Shown here: in pieces, positions 17,523 to 25,310 of the stretch | How positions within the stretch are numbered: position 1 is the first letter of the stretch | Layout: each line of letters begins with the position of its first letter | Origin: Rummeliibacillus pycnus_B | GTDB taxonomy: Bacteria > Bacillota > Bacilli > Bacillales_A > Planococcaceae | Length of the DNA stretch: 64,000 bases | Direction of reading: 5' to 3' | Assembly: GCF_050459865.1 (NCBI RefSeq) | Contig: NZ_JBCMNM010000012.1 | Location: forward strand, 62,001 to 126,000 | Notes under the pieces: model-generated | The model's database searches: none | What the model saw: only the letters and a program-made list of their open reading frames with translations | What the model was told of the DNA's origin: nothing | Program-made: the position numbers and the translations under genes

Positions 17523-17909
17523 ATGGCAACATTTGAAATTGGAGCAAGAAGTCTTTTCAATTTTCGAAACGAACGCTTTTTCCTATTAGTTGAAGATGAA
17601 ATTACAATTCCAGATGAAGGTGTAGAGATTGATCCAGTTAATATCTATGAGATTGACCAACAAACGTTCAATTTTATCAGAGATGAAGGAGATACACCTG
17701 TGATTGTACCAGTTTTTAAACTTCCAACTGTACCACCTGGATTTAAATTAGAACGAAAATGTATTTTTACAGTCGACAATGCATACTTTGTAATCTACGA
17801 TTTAGAAAATGGCACTGATAACAATGTTTTATTAAGAATCAGTGCAGCTTTATTTAACTCAATGAGAAATTCTGGTGTTCGTGAATGTATTCCGCAAAAT
17901 TTCATTTAA
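17523..17909 (+). CDS. Hypothetical protein, strong ribosome site
   Basis: 128 residues. Unknown family: no signal peptide, no membrane helix, no cysteine pair motif. The pattern is mainly beta strand with several Phe-rich segments (SLFNFRNERFFLLVEDEITI, FNFIRDEGDTPVIVPVFKLP) and a closing RECIPQNFI. AGGAGGTGA precedes the ATG, pointing to strong translation. It is one of the few plus-strand genes in this section and has its own terminator. A spore-surface role is possible given the small spore genes nearby, but this is a guess. Confidence 0.7.
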   Translation: MATFEIGARSLFNFRNERFFLLVEDEITIPDEGVEIDPVNIYEIDQQTFNFIRDEGDTPVIVPVFKLPTVPPGFKLERKCIFTVDNAYFVIYDLENGTDNNVLLRISAALFNSMRNSGVRECIPQNFI

Positions 17910-17975
17910 ATAAATGAGTATTGTTATATATCCCGTCAATTGTGGTTTTATATTTAACAAACTGCTGTACAAAAG

Positions 17976-18012
17976 ACAAGCGATCAATTTTATTGGTTGC
18001 TTGTTTTTTATT
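17976..18012 (+). terminator. Intrinsic terminator of 17523 gene
   Basis: ACAAGCGATC and GGTTGCTTGT pair around AATTTTATT, then TTTTTATTTT. Confidence 0.8.
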
Positions 18013-18163
18013 TTGAAGGTATTTACTCATGTTTAACACTTCAAAATTTTAAACGACTTAATTATTACTACACAGTTTACAAATACAACACACTCGATGT
18101 TATCCTTGTTTTGATAAAGCGTTTCATTTGTACGGTAATCATAATGTAGGTTGTCTCACTTTC

Positions 18164-18652
18164 TCATTTAATATTAGTTTTCCAGCCTTTTTGTAGTTGT
18201 TTTCGGATGTAAACAATTTGTCCAATATGGTAAGCGTTATGCGTAGACAAGTTTCCCAGTAACCCCCACCACTTTGCAGTCACTGGGAAACCATTCACTT
18301 CACTTTCTACCTTTTCTTCAGTTAGTAGATCTTGCCACTGAAGCAGAACCTCTATGAGGCACTCTTTTAAGTCAGCAAATTTTTTATTTTCTGGAACAAT
18401 AAAGCTATTATTATTATCACCTATTGGTGCAACAGCATTCACATGAGATTTTTCGTACCTCTTTTGCCATGTCTCATTCCAGTAAAGTAGATGTTGCACA
18501 ATTTCAGCGATACTGTTACTTTCATCGGTGGGTTTCCAAAACGCTTCTTCCTCTGACAAGTTTGCTACTGATTCCGAAAACGGTACGTAAAAGCTAGGGT
18601 CGTTCGCATTTGCTAAAAACTGATCGGCCAAAACATCTTTAGCATGGGACAT
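18164..18652 (-). CDS. DinB-superfamily protein
   Basis: 162 residues starting MSHAKDVLADQFLANANDP. Helix 2 gives IAEIVQHLLYWNETW and the C-terminus LSTHNAYHIGQIVYIRKQ, the two His regions of DinB folds. It is a close relative of the protein at 61233-61727 and of the remnant at 47770-47835. I start at the inner ATG, since GGGAG lies 10 bases upstream and a GTG start would abut it. Probably a metal-dependent thiol transferase. Confidence 0.8.
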   Translation of the reverse strand: MSHAKDVLADQFLANANDPSFYVPFSESVANLSEEEAFWKPTDESNSIAEIVQHLLYWNETWQKRYEKSHVNAVAPIGDNNNSFIVPENKKFADLKECLIEVLLQWQDLLTEEKVESEVNGFPVTAKWWGLLGNLSTHNAYHIGQIVYIRKQLQKGWKTNIK

Positions 18653-18716
18653 ATTAGTCACACTCCCTGTTAATTATATCTTTTCTATTTCGGTTCTCGT
18701 TTGATTTCTCCTGCTT

Positions 18717-18825
18717 TATTCCGTTAAATGACCCTTAAATGGAAAATAGGCACCGATCCTTTCTATTGGAAAGTCCCTATATAAAAGAAAGAGCACAATT
18801 CTTGCTGTAGAATTGCGCCCTATAA
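18717..18825 (-). repeat. TR composite: two long copies fused
   Basis: The left part TTCCGTTAAATGACCC has a worn hairpin. A second core follows whose minus-strand stem GCGCAATTCT pairs with AGAATTGTGC (one G-U) and runs into CTCTTTCTTTT. It lies 30 bp downstream of the GNAT gene stop. Confidence 0.7.
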
Positions 18826-18854
18826 CGTAATTAACATTAAACTTCTAGATTTCT

Positions 18855-19328
18855 TTAATTGAGGGTGAGAATAAACTCCTCCACATCTTTGCCACGTGCA
18901 TTAGAATACCCACTGTCCTCACCAGTAATCACGAATCCACATTTTTCTAGAACCTTAAGAGATCCGGTATTGTCTTTAACGGCACGAGCATAAAGAGGAC
19001 GAATTGTAATGTGTTTTAGAAATTCCCTTAAAGCTTTGGTTGCTATTCCTTTGCCCCAATATTCCTTTCCAATCCAATAGCTAACCTCTGGTTCTCCGAA
19101 CTGCTCAAAACGTAGAATATGCCCAACCACATTATTTTCGATAATAATTGTCTGCTTCATAATATCCTTATCTGTAAGAATTTTGTTCCAGTGTGTGGTG
19201 AAGCTATCCCAATCACTGGGGTCTATTCTCGTAAAGGCAGCCATGTGGTTCGCTTCACGGTTCTGTTGGTGCTTAAAAAAAATTGGAAGGTCATCCTCAA
19301 TCACATTTCGAAGAATGATGTTACTCAT
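18855..19328 (-). CDS. GNAT-family N-acetyltransferase, RimJ/RimL-like
   Basis: 157 residues starting MSNIILRNVIEDDLPIFFKH. Motif A is GKEYWGKGIATKALREF, followed by NTGSLKVLEKCGF near the C-terminus. Such enzymes acetylate N-terminal or small-molecule amines; the substrate is not evident. GGGGGAG lies directly upstream of two adjacent ATG codons, and I take the second. Bracketed by a TR element on its 3' side. Confidence 0.82.
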   Translation of the reverse strand: MSNIILRNVIEDDLPIFFKHQQNREANHMAAFTRIDPSDWDSFTTHWNKILTDKDIMKQTIIIENNVVGHILRFEQFGEPEVSYWIGKEYWGKGIATKALREFLKHITIRPLYARAVKDNTGSLKVLEKCGFVITGEDSGYSNARGKDVEEFILTLN

Positions 19329-19375
19329 CATACTCCCCCTTGTTGTTTACTTCATTTTAACAAACATATATTTCT

Positions 19376-19709
19376 CCCTCTTTACGTGGATCAATACTAA
19401 GTGAATTAAAGAGAGCTTTAATCTCTGGTGTGAACTTGTCACATGCTAGAACATAATTAGCACAAAAATCACAGTCACAACCTTCGGTTATTAAATGATA
19501 AAATCCACATGTGACCATTACGACATCCCATTTCCTGTTTTAGAGCTGTGATAAATTACCATCCCTATCACCAATTAGCTGTTCCACCTCGGAAAACACC
19601 TCTTTATTGTTCCCGCGATTGAATAACGTAATTTCGTGTCCTCTTTTCAATCTTCTTCTACCAACTCTCTTCCTAAAAAAAGGGTACCTCCCAATATAAG
19701 AGCCTTCAT
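19376..19709 (-). pseudogene. Epimerase N-terminal fragment joined to another remnant
   Basis: From the ATG at 19709 (GGGGGAAGAG upstream) the frame reads MKALILGGTLFLGRELVEE, then shifts by one base into LKRGHEITLFNRGNN and LIGDRDGNLSQL, stops, and continues in frame as NRKWDVVMVTCG. This is the N-terminal Rossmann part of an NAD-dependent epimerase. The last part, GFYHLITEGCDCDFCANY and FTPEIKALFNSLSIDPRKEG, belongs to a different protein. Two gene remnants are fused, so nothing functional is expected. Confidence 0.75.
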
Positions 19710-19859
19710 ACTCTTCCCCCATTCGTATTAATAGCCTACAACAAATACTTTCGTTTTATATAACGTTTTTCCTTCTAAAAAAATTTAATGAGAACATGAA
19801 AGAATGGATGGGGATTTTGTGAAAATCAATGTATTATAAGCTATTTATTCCTATGCACT

Positions 19860-20002
19860 ATTCCAGAACTTGGCCTTATAATGAAAAACGAGCGCTTTTC
19901 CTTGTTCCAGGATAGCGCCCTTTAATGGAATAACTATAAATAGTTCTCAACCTAAAATCATTTAATTCTTGTTAAACTAACGCTACCCGTTAGCTTAACA
20001 AG
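19860..20002 (-). repeat. TR long copy followed by TR short copy
   Basis: The long copy runs from ATTCCAGAACTTGGCC to TTTAATGGAATAAC, with minus-strand stem GCGCTATCC/GGAAAAGCGC and tail CGTTTTTCATT. After 33 bp comes a short copy (19968-20002): CTTGTTAAACTAACG and CGTTAGCTTAACAAG form a 15-bp stem with one mismatch and the loop CTACC. The same long-spacer-short order with a similar spacer (TCATTTAATTCTT) recurs at 33590-33722. The DUF1259 gene stop is 53 bp to the right. Confidence 0.85.
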
Positions 20003-20055
20003 AAAGCACAACTGAAAAACTTAATCAAAGGAACCATTTCAGTCTTTTTAAAACA

Positions 20056-20988
20056 CTACATACTATTTGTTTGGTCTAAGGCTTCACGCAATGCATTTGC
20101 TAATTTGAAAGGTTCATCAGTTGCCCAAAAATGTAAAAAGAACAAACGTGGATTCTCTGTTAACATGTGATTGTGCAAGGCAGTTACATCAATACTATAC
20201 TTACGCAAAGTACGTGCAACAAGATTTACTTCTTCAGCCGTAAGTACAAAATCTCCAGTTATTGCGACTTTCCCATTTCCTGTTGGCTGAAAATTTATTG
20301 ATGTTGCAACTCCCATGGCAGGAGGAATTTCCATTCCATTCATCATAATTTTTTCTTTTCGAGGTATGGCTACATGATAAACACCATCCGAAATCGTGCC
20401 TTTATGTCTAAAGATTTGATCAAGTTTCTGATAATCAACGGAAAAGTTAACCGATTCAGATGTTCCGTTCTTTGGTATTTGTGTTAGTTTCAATCCAGAA
20501 CTAATTGCTTTCGCTAATTGAACTGAATTTCCATGCCCTTCAATGTGCAAATACATAATTCGGGGCGTTTCACTTAATAAATGGTTATGAAGTGCAGAAA
20601 CCTGAATTCCTTGACGAAATAGCTCATTCATAACCGGTTGAACTTCTTCTTCCGTAAGAACTAAATCACCCATGACCATTGTTTGACTGTCTATTTGTTT
20701 AAAAGCCACCCAGCCCCCTAAAGCTAATCCAGTGCGAATTGGTGTCCCCTTTACAGTTACTTTCAAATCATTACGTGGTAGGCTCAAATAAAAGACTTCA
20801 CCTGGCCTCATTACACCTGATTTCCCTATTTCTTCTTCTACAATTTTCCATTGTGGTAAAAGATTTGTTGAATCCAAGTGATTAGGAGAAGAAGAACTTT
20901 TCGCATCAACTAAAATAATGGATGTAAAATTAGAAATTAAAGCTACAACAAAAAAAGCAGTTATTATTCTATATTTCCGTAGGTACAT
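20056..20988 (-). CDS. Secreted DUF1259 protein with two repeats
   Basis: 310 residues with an N-terminal signal segment (KYRIITAFFVVALISN). Two DUF1259 (LpqO/LppY) domains follow; each contains a GDLVLTEEEV or GDFVLTAEEV stretch and an ALHNH motif followed by PR and LHIEGHG or LHFWATD. The His residues suggest a metal site, but no activity is known to me. The start ATG has AAGGAG 8 bases upstream; a longer frame runs back into a broken transporter gene and is artificial. Confidence 0.85.
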   Translation of the reverse strand: MYLRKYRIITAFFVVALISNFTSIILVDAKSSSSPNHLDSTNLLPQWKIVEEEIGKSGVMRPGEVFYLSLPRNDLKVTVKGTPIRTGLALGGWVAFKQIDSQTMVMGDLVLTEEEVQPVMNELFRQGIQVSALHNHLLSETPRIMYLHIEGHGNSVQLAKAISSGLKLTQIPKNGTSESVNFSVDYQKLDQIFRHKGTISDGVYHVAIPRKEKIMMNGMEIPPAMGVATSINFQPTGNGKVAITGDFVLTAEEVNLVARTLRKYSIDVTALHNHMLTENPRLFFLHFWATDEPFKLANALREALDQTNSM

Positions 20989-21172
20989 GTAATACTCTCC
21001 TTTGGAAGTAAAATGATATTCGTTTATTAAAATTCCCCAATTATGTCCTTTCATGCACCTTATGTATCTATCACATCTTATTAGTGTATTTCTCTTATTG
21101 AAAAGAGGATTAACTACATAAAAGGACAATTTCAATGAATTTGTTCCTAAAATATGTATCTTTTTGTTCATC

Positions 21173-21378
21173 TTTATCTGGTGGCTTATTTGATATACAA
21201 ATCACTGCTAAAACAGCAATTGAAGCTACAACATCAGCTGCGGAGTGAATACCATCTGCAATACAGCCTTACTTTCACCTATAACTCCAAAAAAGATTTT
21301 ACCTAACATTAATATCAAATTGGATATAAGTGCTATCCAAGCTACCTTTTTACTTATTTTTTCTCTCTCATTAACCAA
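21173..21378 (-). pseudogene. Cation diffusion facilitator, N-terminal remnant
   Basis: From a TTG at 21378 (AGAGGAGG upstream) the frame reads REKISKKVAWIALISNLIL and MLGKIFFGVIGESKA, then a one-base shift leads to ADGIHSAADVVASIAVLAV and NKPPDK, where homology ends. This is the first third of a CDF metal/proton antiporter with its ADGIHSAAD metal site, frameshifted and truncated. The sequence beyond it has become the false N-terminal extension of the DUF1259 frame. Confidence 0.8.
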
Positions 21379-21404
21379 TTGTTATCCTCCTCTTAAAAGT
21401 TTCC

Positions 21405-21494
21405 CTATTTTAAAAAAATACCCTCACTCCTGGTAAGAAGTGAGGGTACTAAAAAAGCGATAATTATTTGGTAATTGAATTCGATGCACATCAT
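21405..21494 (-). CDS. Leader peptide overlapping an attenuator
   Basis: 29 codons, MMCIEFNYQ...FLVPSLLTRSEG...LK, with GAGG upstream and a TATAAT box at 21528-21523. The last third overlaps a strong terminator hairpin (21419-21448). This is the layout of translation-controlled attenuation: a ribosome stalled in the leader would disrupt the hairpin. The gene it should control is the broken cation facilitator. Similar leaders precede drug-resistance genes in Bacillales; which signal acts here is unknown. Confidence 0.55.
   Translation of the reverse strand: MMCIEFNYQIIIAFLVPSLLTRSEGIFLK
21412..21448 (-). terminator. Attenuator hairpin TACCCTCACT/AGTGAGGGTA
   Basis: A 10-bp perfect stem followed on the minus strand by seven T, lying between a promoter and the start codon of the cation facilitator remnant. 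Confidence 0.8.
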
Positions 21495-21678
21495 AAAATG
21501 CCTCTTTTTTATTAATTAATTTATTATAGCATAATTACTTTTGGTGATATATAACCATATTCCCTGAAATAATTAATCAGTATATGCTAATAAAACTTTC
21601 AAAACTGTGCAAAACAACCAAACAAGACCATATATTTACCATATTTTATAATAGACCTAGAAAAAGGGAGGGAACTTC

Positions 21679-21825
21679 ATGGATTGTGATAGCTTTCAAG
21701 GCTTCTCTCCCTATTTCAAAACTAAGTCAATGGAACTGAGTTATTCCTCAAAATTCCCATTCCTCCTACTGGAGCTTTTTCTTAAGTCCATTTTCTTACT
21801 TGTTAATCTTCCCATTACACAGTAA
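21679..21825 (+). CDS. Possible 48-residue protein
   Basis: MDCDSFQGFSPYFKTKSMEL then a hydrophobic stretch FPFLLLELFLKSIFLLV. A good ribosome site (AAAGGGAGGGA) precedes the ATG. Family unknown; one membrane helix likely. It lies between the divergent attenuator and the small spore gene. It could be real or a remnant. Confidence 0.4.
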   Translation: MDCDSFQGFSPYFKTKSMELSYSSKFPFLLLELFLKSIFLLVNLPITQ

Positions 21826-21976
21826 ACTCCTGTTTACAATTGGCTTGTATTTAAGTGTTGCTGTAAAACCATTCTGAAGCGTTTTAACTTAGAATTTATA
21901 AATAATTAAAAAATCCACAATTACTATGGGATACCTGTCCACTCTTTTTTTACATTTGTGCATTAACTAATAAATA

Positions 21977-22006
21977 GGAGAGTCGAAAAATTTTTTCAAC
22001 TCTCCA
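21977..22006. terminator. Hairpin GGAGAGT/ACTCTCC
   Basis: Long inverted repeat with A/T-rich inner arms (GAAAAA/TTTTTTC) before the mini spore gene. Confidence 0.5.
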
Positions 22007-22051
22007 TCAACGGTCAAACCGCTGATTTTATAAACGGAGGGGGGAATTACG

Positions 22052-22147
22052 ATGTCGGATGGAATGTCTATGTCTTTCACATTAATTGTTGTTCTGTTTA
22101 TCCTGCTCATTATTGTAGGAACTTCATTCATTAGTGGAGGCTACTAA
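22052..22147 (+). CDS. YjcZ-family mini spore protein
   Basis: 31 residues, MSDGMSMSFTLIVVLFILLI, then GTSFISGGY. This is the pattern of YjcZ-type sporulation proteins: a short polar head, one hydrophobic helix (ALIVVLFILLIIVG in relatives) and a Gly-Tyr end. Such peptides are made late in sporulation and associate with the spore. GGAGGGGGG precedes the ATG, and a terminator follows 36 bp after the stop. Confidence 0.85.
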   Translation: MSDGMSMSFTLIVVLFILLIIVGTSFISGGY

Positions 22148-22182
22148 GCCTACGTAGCTCATTTAATTTTGTATTATCGGAG

Positions 22183-22215
22183 GAAAAAGACAGATTGAGT
22201 GAATCTGTCTTTTTC
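22183..22215 (+). terminator. Intrinsic terminator of mini spore gene
   Basis: AAAAAGACAGATT pairs with AATCTGTCTTTTT. Confidence 0.9.
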
Positions 22216-22268
22216 TTGAGCATTTACTCTCCACAAATAGGTAATTCTAAAAAAAGGGGGTGAGAATT

Positions 22269-22466
22269 TTGCATCAATTAGTTAGATTTCAAGGTCTGGT
22301 TGTTGAAGTAAGAGATTGTCACGGAAGGATTCATAGAGGAGTTTTAGAAGGAATTGATCCAGCAAGAGGAATTTTCCTTCGCAGATCACCTTTCAACAGA
22401 ATATTCATTCCCATCTTTTTAATTGCTGCTATTTTACTGTTAAGTTCTAGACGACGTATTTTCTAA
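22269..22466 (+). CDS. Small basic protein with Sm-like head and membrane tail
   Basis: 65 residues, MHQLVRFQGLVVEVRDCHGR, then IHRGVLEGIDPARGIFLRR, a hydrophobic helix (IFIPIFLIAAILLLS) and SRRRIF. The head reads like a small beta barrel and the tail should sit in a membrane. TTG start chosen because GGGGGTGA lies 7 bases upstream; the GTG at 22260 is inside that site. It is next to the mini spore gene, so a sporulation role is plausible but not shown. Confidence 0.6.
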   Translation: MHQLVRFQGLVVEVRDCHGRIHRGVLEGIDPARGIFLRRSPFNRIFIPIFLIAAILLLSSRRRIF

Positions 22467-22523
22467 AGATAGAGTACAGACAACTAAAAAGGTGACTATA
22501 ACGTTTCATATTATTGATTATTA

Positions 22524-22942
22524 AGCAACAGAACCGGTTAGTAAGGTTGGTCAAATTAGCCCAATTACAATTTCCCATTCTCCTAACAAACGTATTTTAG
22601 CAGCTATTCGTATAACTATCCCTAGGAATAAATGCAAATAATAATCAGTAGAATTAATTGCGACAATGGAAGTGCGTAGGGTTACTGGAACATCTCGACT
22701 TTTGTTTAAGATATTCCATGATGGCAAAGAAATCTTCTGGGCCCGAGAAGGTGTGGAATCAGACCCTACATCAAAGGTAAAATATATAGTAACATTTCAA
22801 GCTATAGATAGAAATGTGCGACAAGGTACTCATTGCTTATCATGTATCTGTTGAAAACATCACTAATGGTTCGGAAGCTGCTGTTGTAGGACCAATTTTC
22901 TCTAGTGGTTTAGCAATTGCTTCTTCGCACAAAAATCATTAA
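22524..22942 (+). pseudogene. Decayed gene, possibly spore-surface protein
   Basis: Three reading frames must be joined: EPVSKVGQISPITISHSPNK ... RITIPRNKCK, then VELIATMEVRRVTGTSRLLF ... KYIVTFQAIDRNVRQGTH, then AYHVSVENITNGSEAAVVGP ... SSHKNH. The joined product would be an about 135-residue beta-rich protein with no signal peptide. The middle piece is a 62-codon open frame that could be mistaken for a gene. Setting beside spore genes suggests a spore-coat or exosporium protein; this is inference. Confidence 0.7.
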
Positions 22943-22981
22943 TAACAATCGGTACATGGATTGTTAGGAATAAAATTGATG

Positions 22982-23008
22982 GGATCTTTCGTACGAAGAT
23001 CCTTTTTT
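22982..23008 (+). terminator. Intrinsic terminator
   Basis: GGATCTT and AAGATCC around TCGTACG, followed by TTTTTT; it belongs to the decayed gene before it. Confidence 0.85.
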
Positions 23009-23190
23009 AATTGCTGATAATAATAGAATAACACTCCTGTTACTCAGTAAATACCTAATCTGTTTTTTCCTTAATCCGATCTAATTACTTAAAAAGCCAA
23101 CTTATTGTATCAAAATAGCTATATCGGAAATAACTAATGATCTCCGTTCGTTGAGCTATATCCCCTAGAAAGTTGGTTTGTTTTGTGAAG

Positions 23191-23220
23191 TAAGTACAAT
23201 ACTTCACAAATTATTAATCA
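23191..23220. terminator. Palindrome TTTGTGAAGTA/TACTTCACAAA
   Basis: An 11-bp perfect inverted repeat with a 7-base centre. It could be a weak terminator or a regulator site upstream of ymaF. Confidence 0.45.
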
Positions 23221-23341
23221 AGTGATAAATCTAGAGGTGTTGCGTATTTTTACTACCAAACCCCAATTTCTCGACATAGGTTAGAAGAATTTCCCACCTC
23301 TTATACATATAGTATTAAAAAGGCAAAAAGGAGTTGTACTT

Positions 23342-23734
23342 TTGGAAATCCCTATTTCTGGATTCATGTATCATTCAGATGATTCAGATCCAATGCATTC
23401 TCACCAGCTTTTTATTACTCAATGGGATGGAAGACCTGTCCCTTCTCATGTTCACGAATTTAGAGGCGTTACTTCTTTTGAAATAGGACATAATCACAAA
23501 TATGCCGGAACTACTGAACCAGCTCCAAGTGGTGTACCACACACTCATCGCTACTTTACTTTTACATCTGTGGATGATCGACATCGACATGAGATTCGTG
23601 GAGTTACTGGACCAGCTATCCCCCTCCCTAACGGTGGTCATTATCATGAGTTTAGTGGCTTTACTAGTGTAGACAGCGCTACTACCACTCCTCCCCATAG
23701 ACACAGTTATAGCGGCAGAACAAGTTTTTCCTGA
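23342..23734 (+). CDS. ymaF: YmaF family His-rich repeat protein
   Basis: 130 residues. Repeats of about 25 residues combine a His-rich piece (HVHEF, GHNHKY, PHTHRY, RHRHEI, HYHEF, PHRHSY) with a G-V/F-T-S/G turn, the signature of YmaF. The His clusters suggest metal binding. YmaF is a conserved Bacillus protein without firm function, possibly spore-linked. TTG start with AAGGAG upstream. The DNA repeats have diverged, so the protein repeats are old. Confidence 0.85.
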   Translation: MEIPISGFMYHSDDSDPMHSHQLFITQWDGRPVPSHVHEFRGVTSFEIGHNHKYAGTTEPAPSGVPHTHRYFTFTSVDDRHRHEIRGVTGPAIPLPNGGHYHEFSGFTSVDSATTTPPHRHSYSGRTSFS

Positions 23735-24218
23735 CTCACAATATGATTGATTCATGTTCAACCTCTACTCTCACTGAAGAAATCATTACCTTATTGAACT
23801 AGTCTGCACTTTTGTTTTAGTTTATTTATTGACAATCTCATTTCCAGCTTTGTTTGGAATTCTTATTCCACAAACTGGCCCGTTTTTAAATTTGAAATTT
23901 GTAATTTTCTACTTTACATCGACAATTATGAATCCAAAATGTTAGGTAACGATAAAGACTTCTAACCGTCATATCCCAACTTTAGATAATGACATTTTAG
24001 AATAATATTAAATTTCAATAGTTCATACAATTAATTAAGGTGATTATATTCCTAATAAGCGTGGTGTTTGTTATAGGCTTTAATTTCATCGGGTAATTTT
24101 TAAAAAGTGAATATTATAGATCCAATTTTGATTTAATTACCACATCATTCACTCTTGTTTGTTTCAAAGTCTCAGTTACAGAAATAAAAATTGTTTCATT
24201 TAAAGGGGGAGAGATTGT
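23735..24218. other. Gene-free region with one short TR-like motif
   Basis: Around 23791-23826 the sequence reads TTATTGAACTAGTCTGCAC, then GTTTTAGTTTA, a worn short TR copy. The rest is AT-rich with no supported gene. GGGGGAGAG at the end is the ribosome site of the glycosyltransferase. Confidence 0.5.
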
Positions 24219-24980
24219 ATGAACGAAAAGGAGAACTCTTCAGAAGATAAAAATAAAGAAGATATAAAAATTTCAATTATAATACCCGCCCATAATGAAG
24301 AAAAGTACATTGAAAAATGCTTAGAATCTATTTCAAAAGCCTCAAAATTATATAAAAATCAAGTTGAAATCATTGTTGTGTTAAATCGATGTACAGACAA
24401 AACGGAAGAAATTGCAAAATCGTATAAATGTATCATAATAAAGAATAACGATAAAAACCTTTCTAAGATTAGAAACGCAGGTGTTGAAATAGCTAGAGGG
24501 GAAATCATCGTTACAATTGATGCAGATACACAGATGAACGAACATGTGTTATCTAAGGCAGAGGAGAACTTAATCACCGGAAAGTACATTGGCGGCGGAG
24601 TTACAGGAAAATTTGAAAGAATGTCTTTAGGAATTTTAGTTTCAACTTTGTTATTAATTGGGCCACTATTCTTTAAATATGGAGCAATTTCTGTGGGAAT
24701 CTTCTGGTGCTACAAAAAGGATTTTAAATCGATTAATGGATTTAATGAAGATATGCTTATGGCAGAAGATGCAGATTTCGCTAAACGATTAAAAGCGTGG
24801 GGAAAAAAGAAGAGGAAAAAATACGGGACGATTCAAAATGGGATGATAACTTCATGCAGAAAGTTTGATAAACATGGAGACTGGATTTTACTTAAACGTC
24901 CGAAAATGATCCTTGCTTATCTTAAAGGAACAGACCAGAAATATGCAGATGAAGCATATTATGAAAATCAGGATAGATAA
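24219..24980 (+). CDS. Family 2 glycosyltransferase
   Basis: 253 residues. GT-A fold: SIIIPAHNEEKYIEKCLESI start, VLNRCTDKTEEIA, then the metal-binding TIDADTQMN (DxD), GGGVTGKFE, and the acceptor-site EDMLMAEDADFAKRLKAWGK. One hydrophobic segment (SLGILVSTLLLIGPLFF) may associate with the membrane. It transfers a sugar from a nucleotide donor; the acceptor is unknown. Monocistronic with a clear downstream terminator. Confidence 0.88.
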   Translation: MNEKENSSEDKNKEDIKISIIIPAHNEEKYIEKCLESISKASKLYKNQVEIIVVLNRCTDKTEEIAKSYKCIIIKNNDKNLSKIRNAGVEIARGEIIVTIDADTQMNEHVLSKAEENLITGKYIGGGVTGKFERMSLGILVSTLLLIGPLFFKYGAISVGIFWCYKKDFKSINGFNEDMLMAEDADFAKRLKAWGKKKRKKYGTIQNGMITSCRKFDKHGDWILLKRPKMILAYLKGTDQKYADEAYYENQDR

Positions 24981-25090
24981 AATAGAAGTACCATTAGATT
25001 GTTCATGAGTTAGACTAAAGCTAGGTTTCAAGATGAAAGATATAAAATAAAGGGAAACAGAATGTAAAAAAATGTACTTAAATAAACAGT

Positions 25091-25123
25091 GACGTTAATC
25101 GAAAAAGGATTAACGCTTTTTTG
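25091..25123 (+). terminator. Intrinsic terminator of glycosyltransferase gene
   Basis: GCGTTAATCC-like arms: GACGTTAATC with GATTAACGC, then TTTTTTG. Confidence 0.85.
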
Positions 25124-25166
25124 TTGAAGTTAATAAACTGTCAGCTATCTTATCTTCAATAAGATC

Positions 25167-25237
25167 TTCCATAATCTAGCCCTATTCATAAAGAAAGACG
25201 CTTTCCTAAATAAGAAACGCGCCTGATTGTGGAATAT
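25167..25237 (-). repeat. TR long copy
   Basis: Outer ends TTCCATAATC and GATTGTGGAA pair with one G-T. The inner hairpin is imperfect (GCGTTTC with GAAAGCG). It lies 74 bp past the nucleoside hydrolase stop, behind that gene's own terminator. Confidence 0.7.
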
Positions 25238-25268
25238 CCTAAAGAACTTTCATTTTTCCGCTGTGTAA

Positions 25269-25295
25269 AAAAAAGACAGGAGAATCTCCTGCCTT
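25269..25295 (-). terminator. Terminator of nucleoside hydrolase gene
   Basis: AGGAGA/TCTCCT core extended by AAAGACA and TGCCTTT; T-rich on the minus strand. Confidence 0.85.
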
Positions 25296-25310
25296 TAGAA
25301 GTACCCTCTA

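Noticed and set aside
19540..19722. 60-codon frame as a real small gene
   Set aside because: It is the frameshifted N-terminal piece of an epimerase; the true start lies in another frame at 19709.
20989..21171. 61-residue N-terminal extension of the DUF1259 protein
   Set aside because: It lacks a ribosome site and derives from the end of the broken cation facilitator; the signal peptide begins at the inner ATG.
23384..23761. Minus-strand frame opposite ymaF
   Set aside because: A shadow of the His-rich repeat gene; Ser/Met/Val-rich with no start signal.
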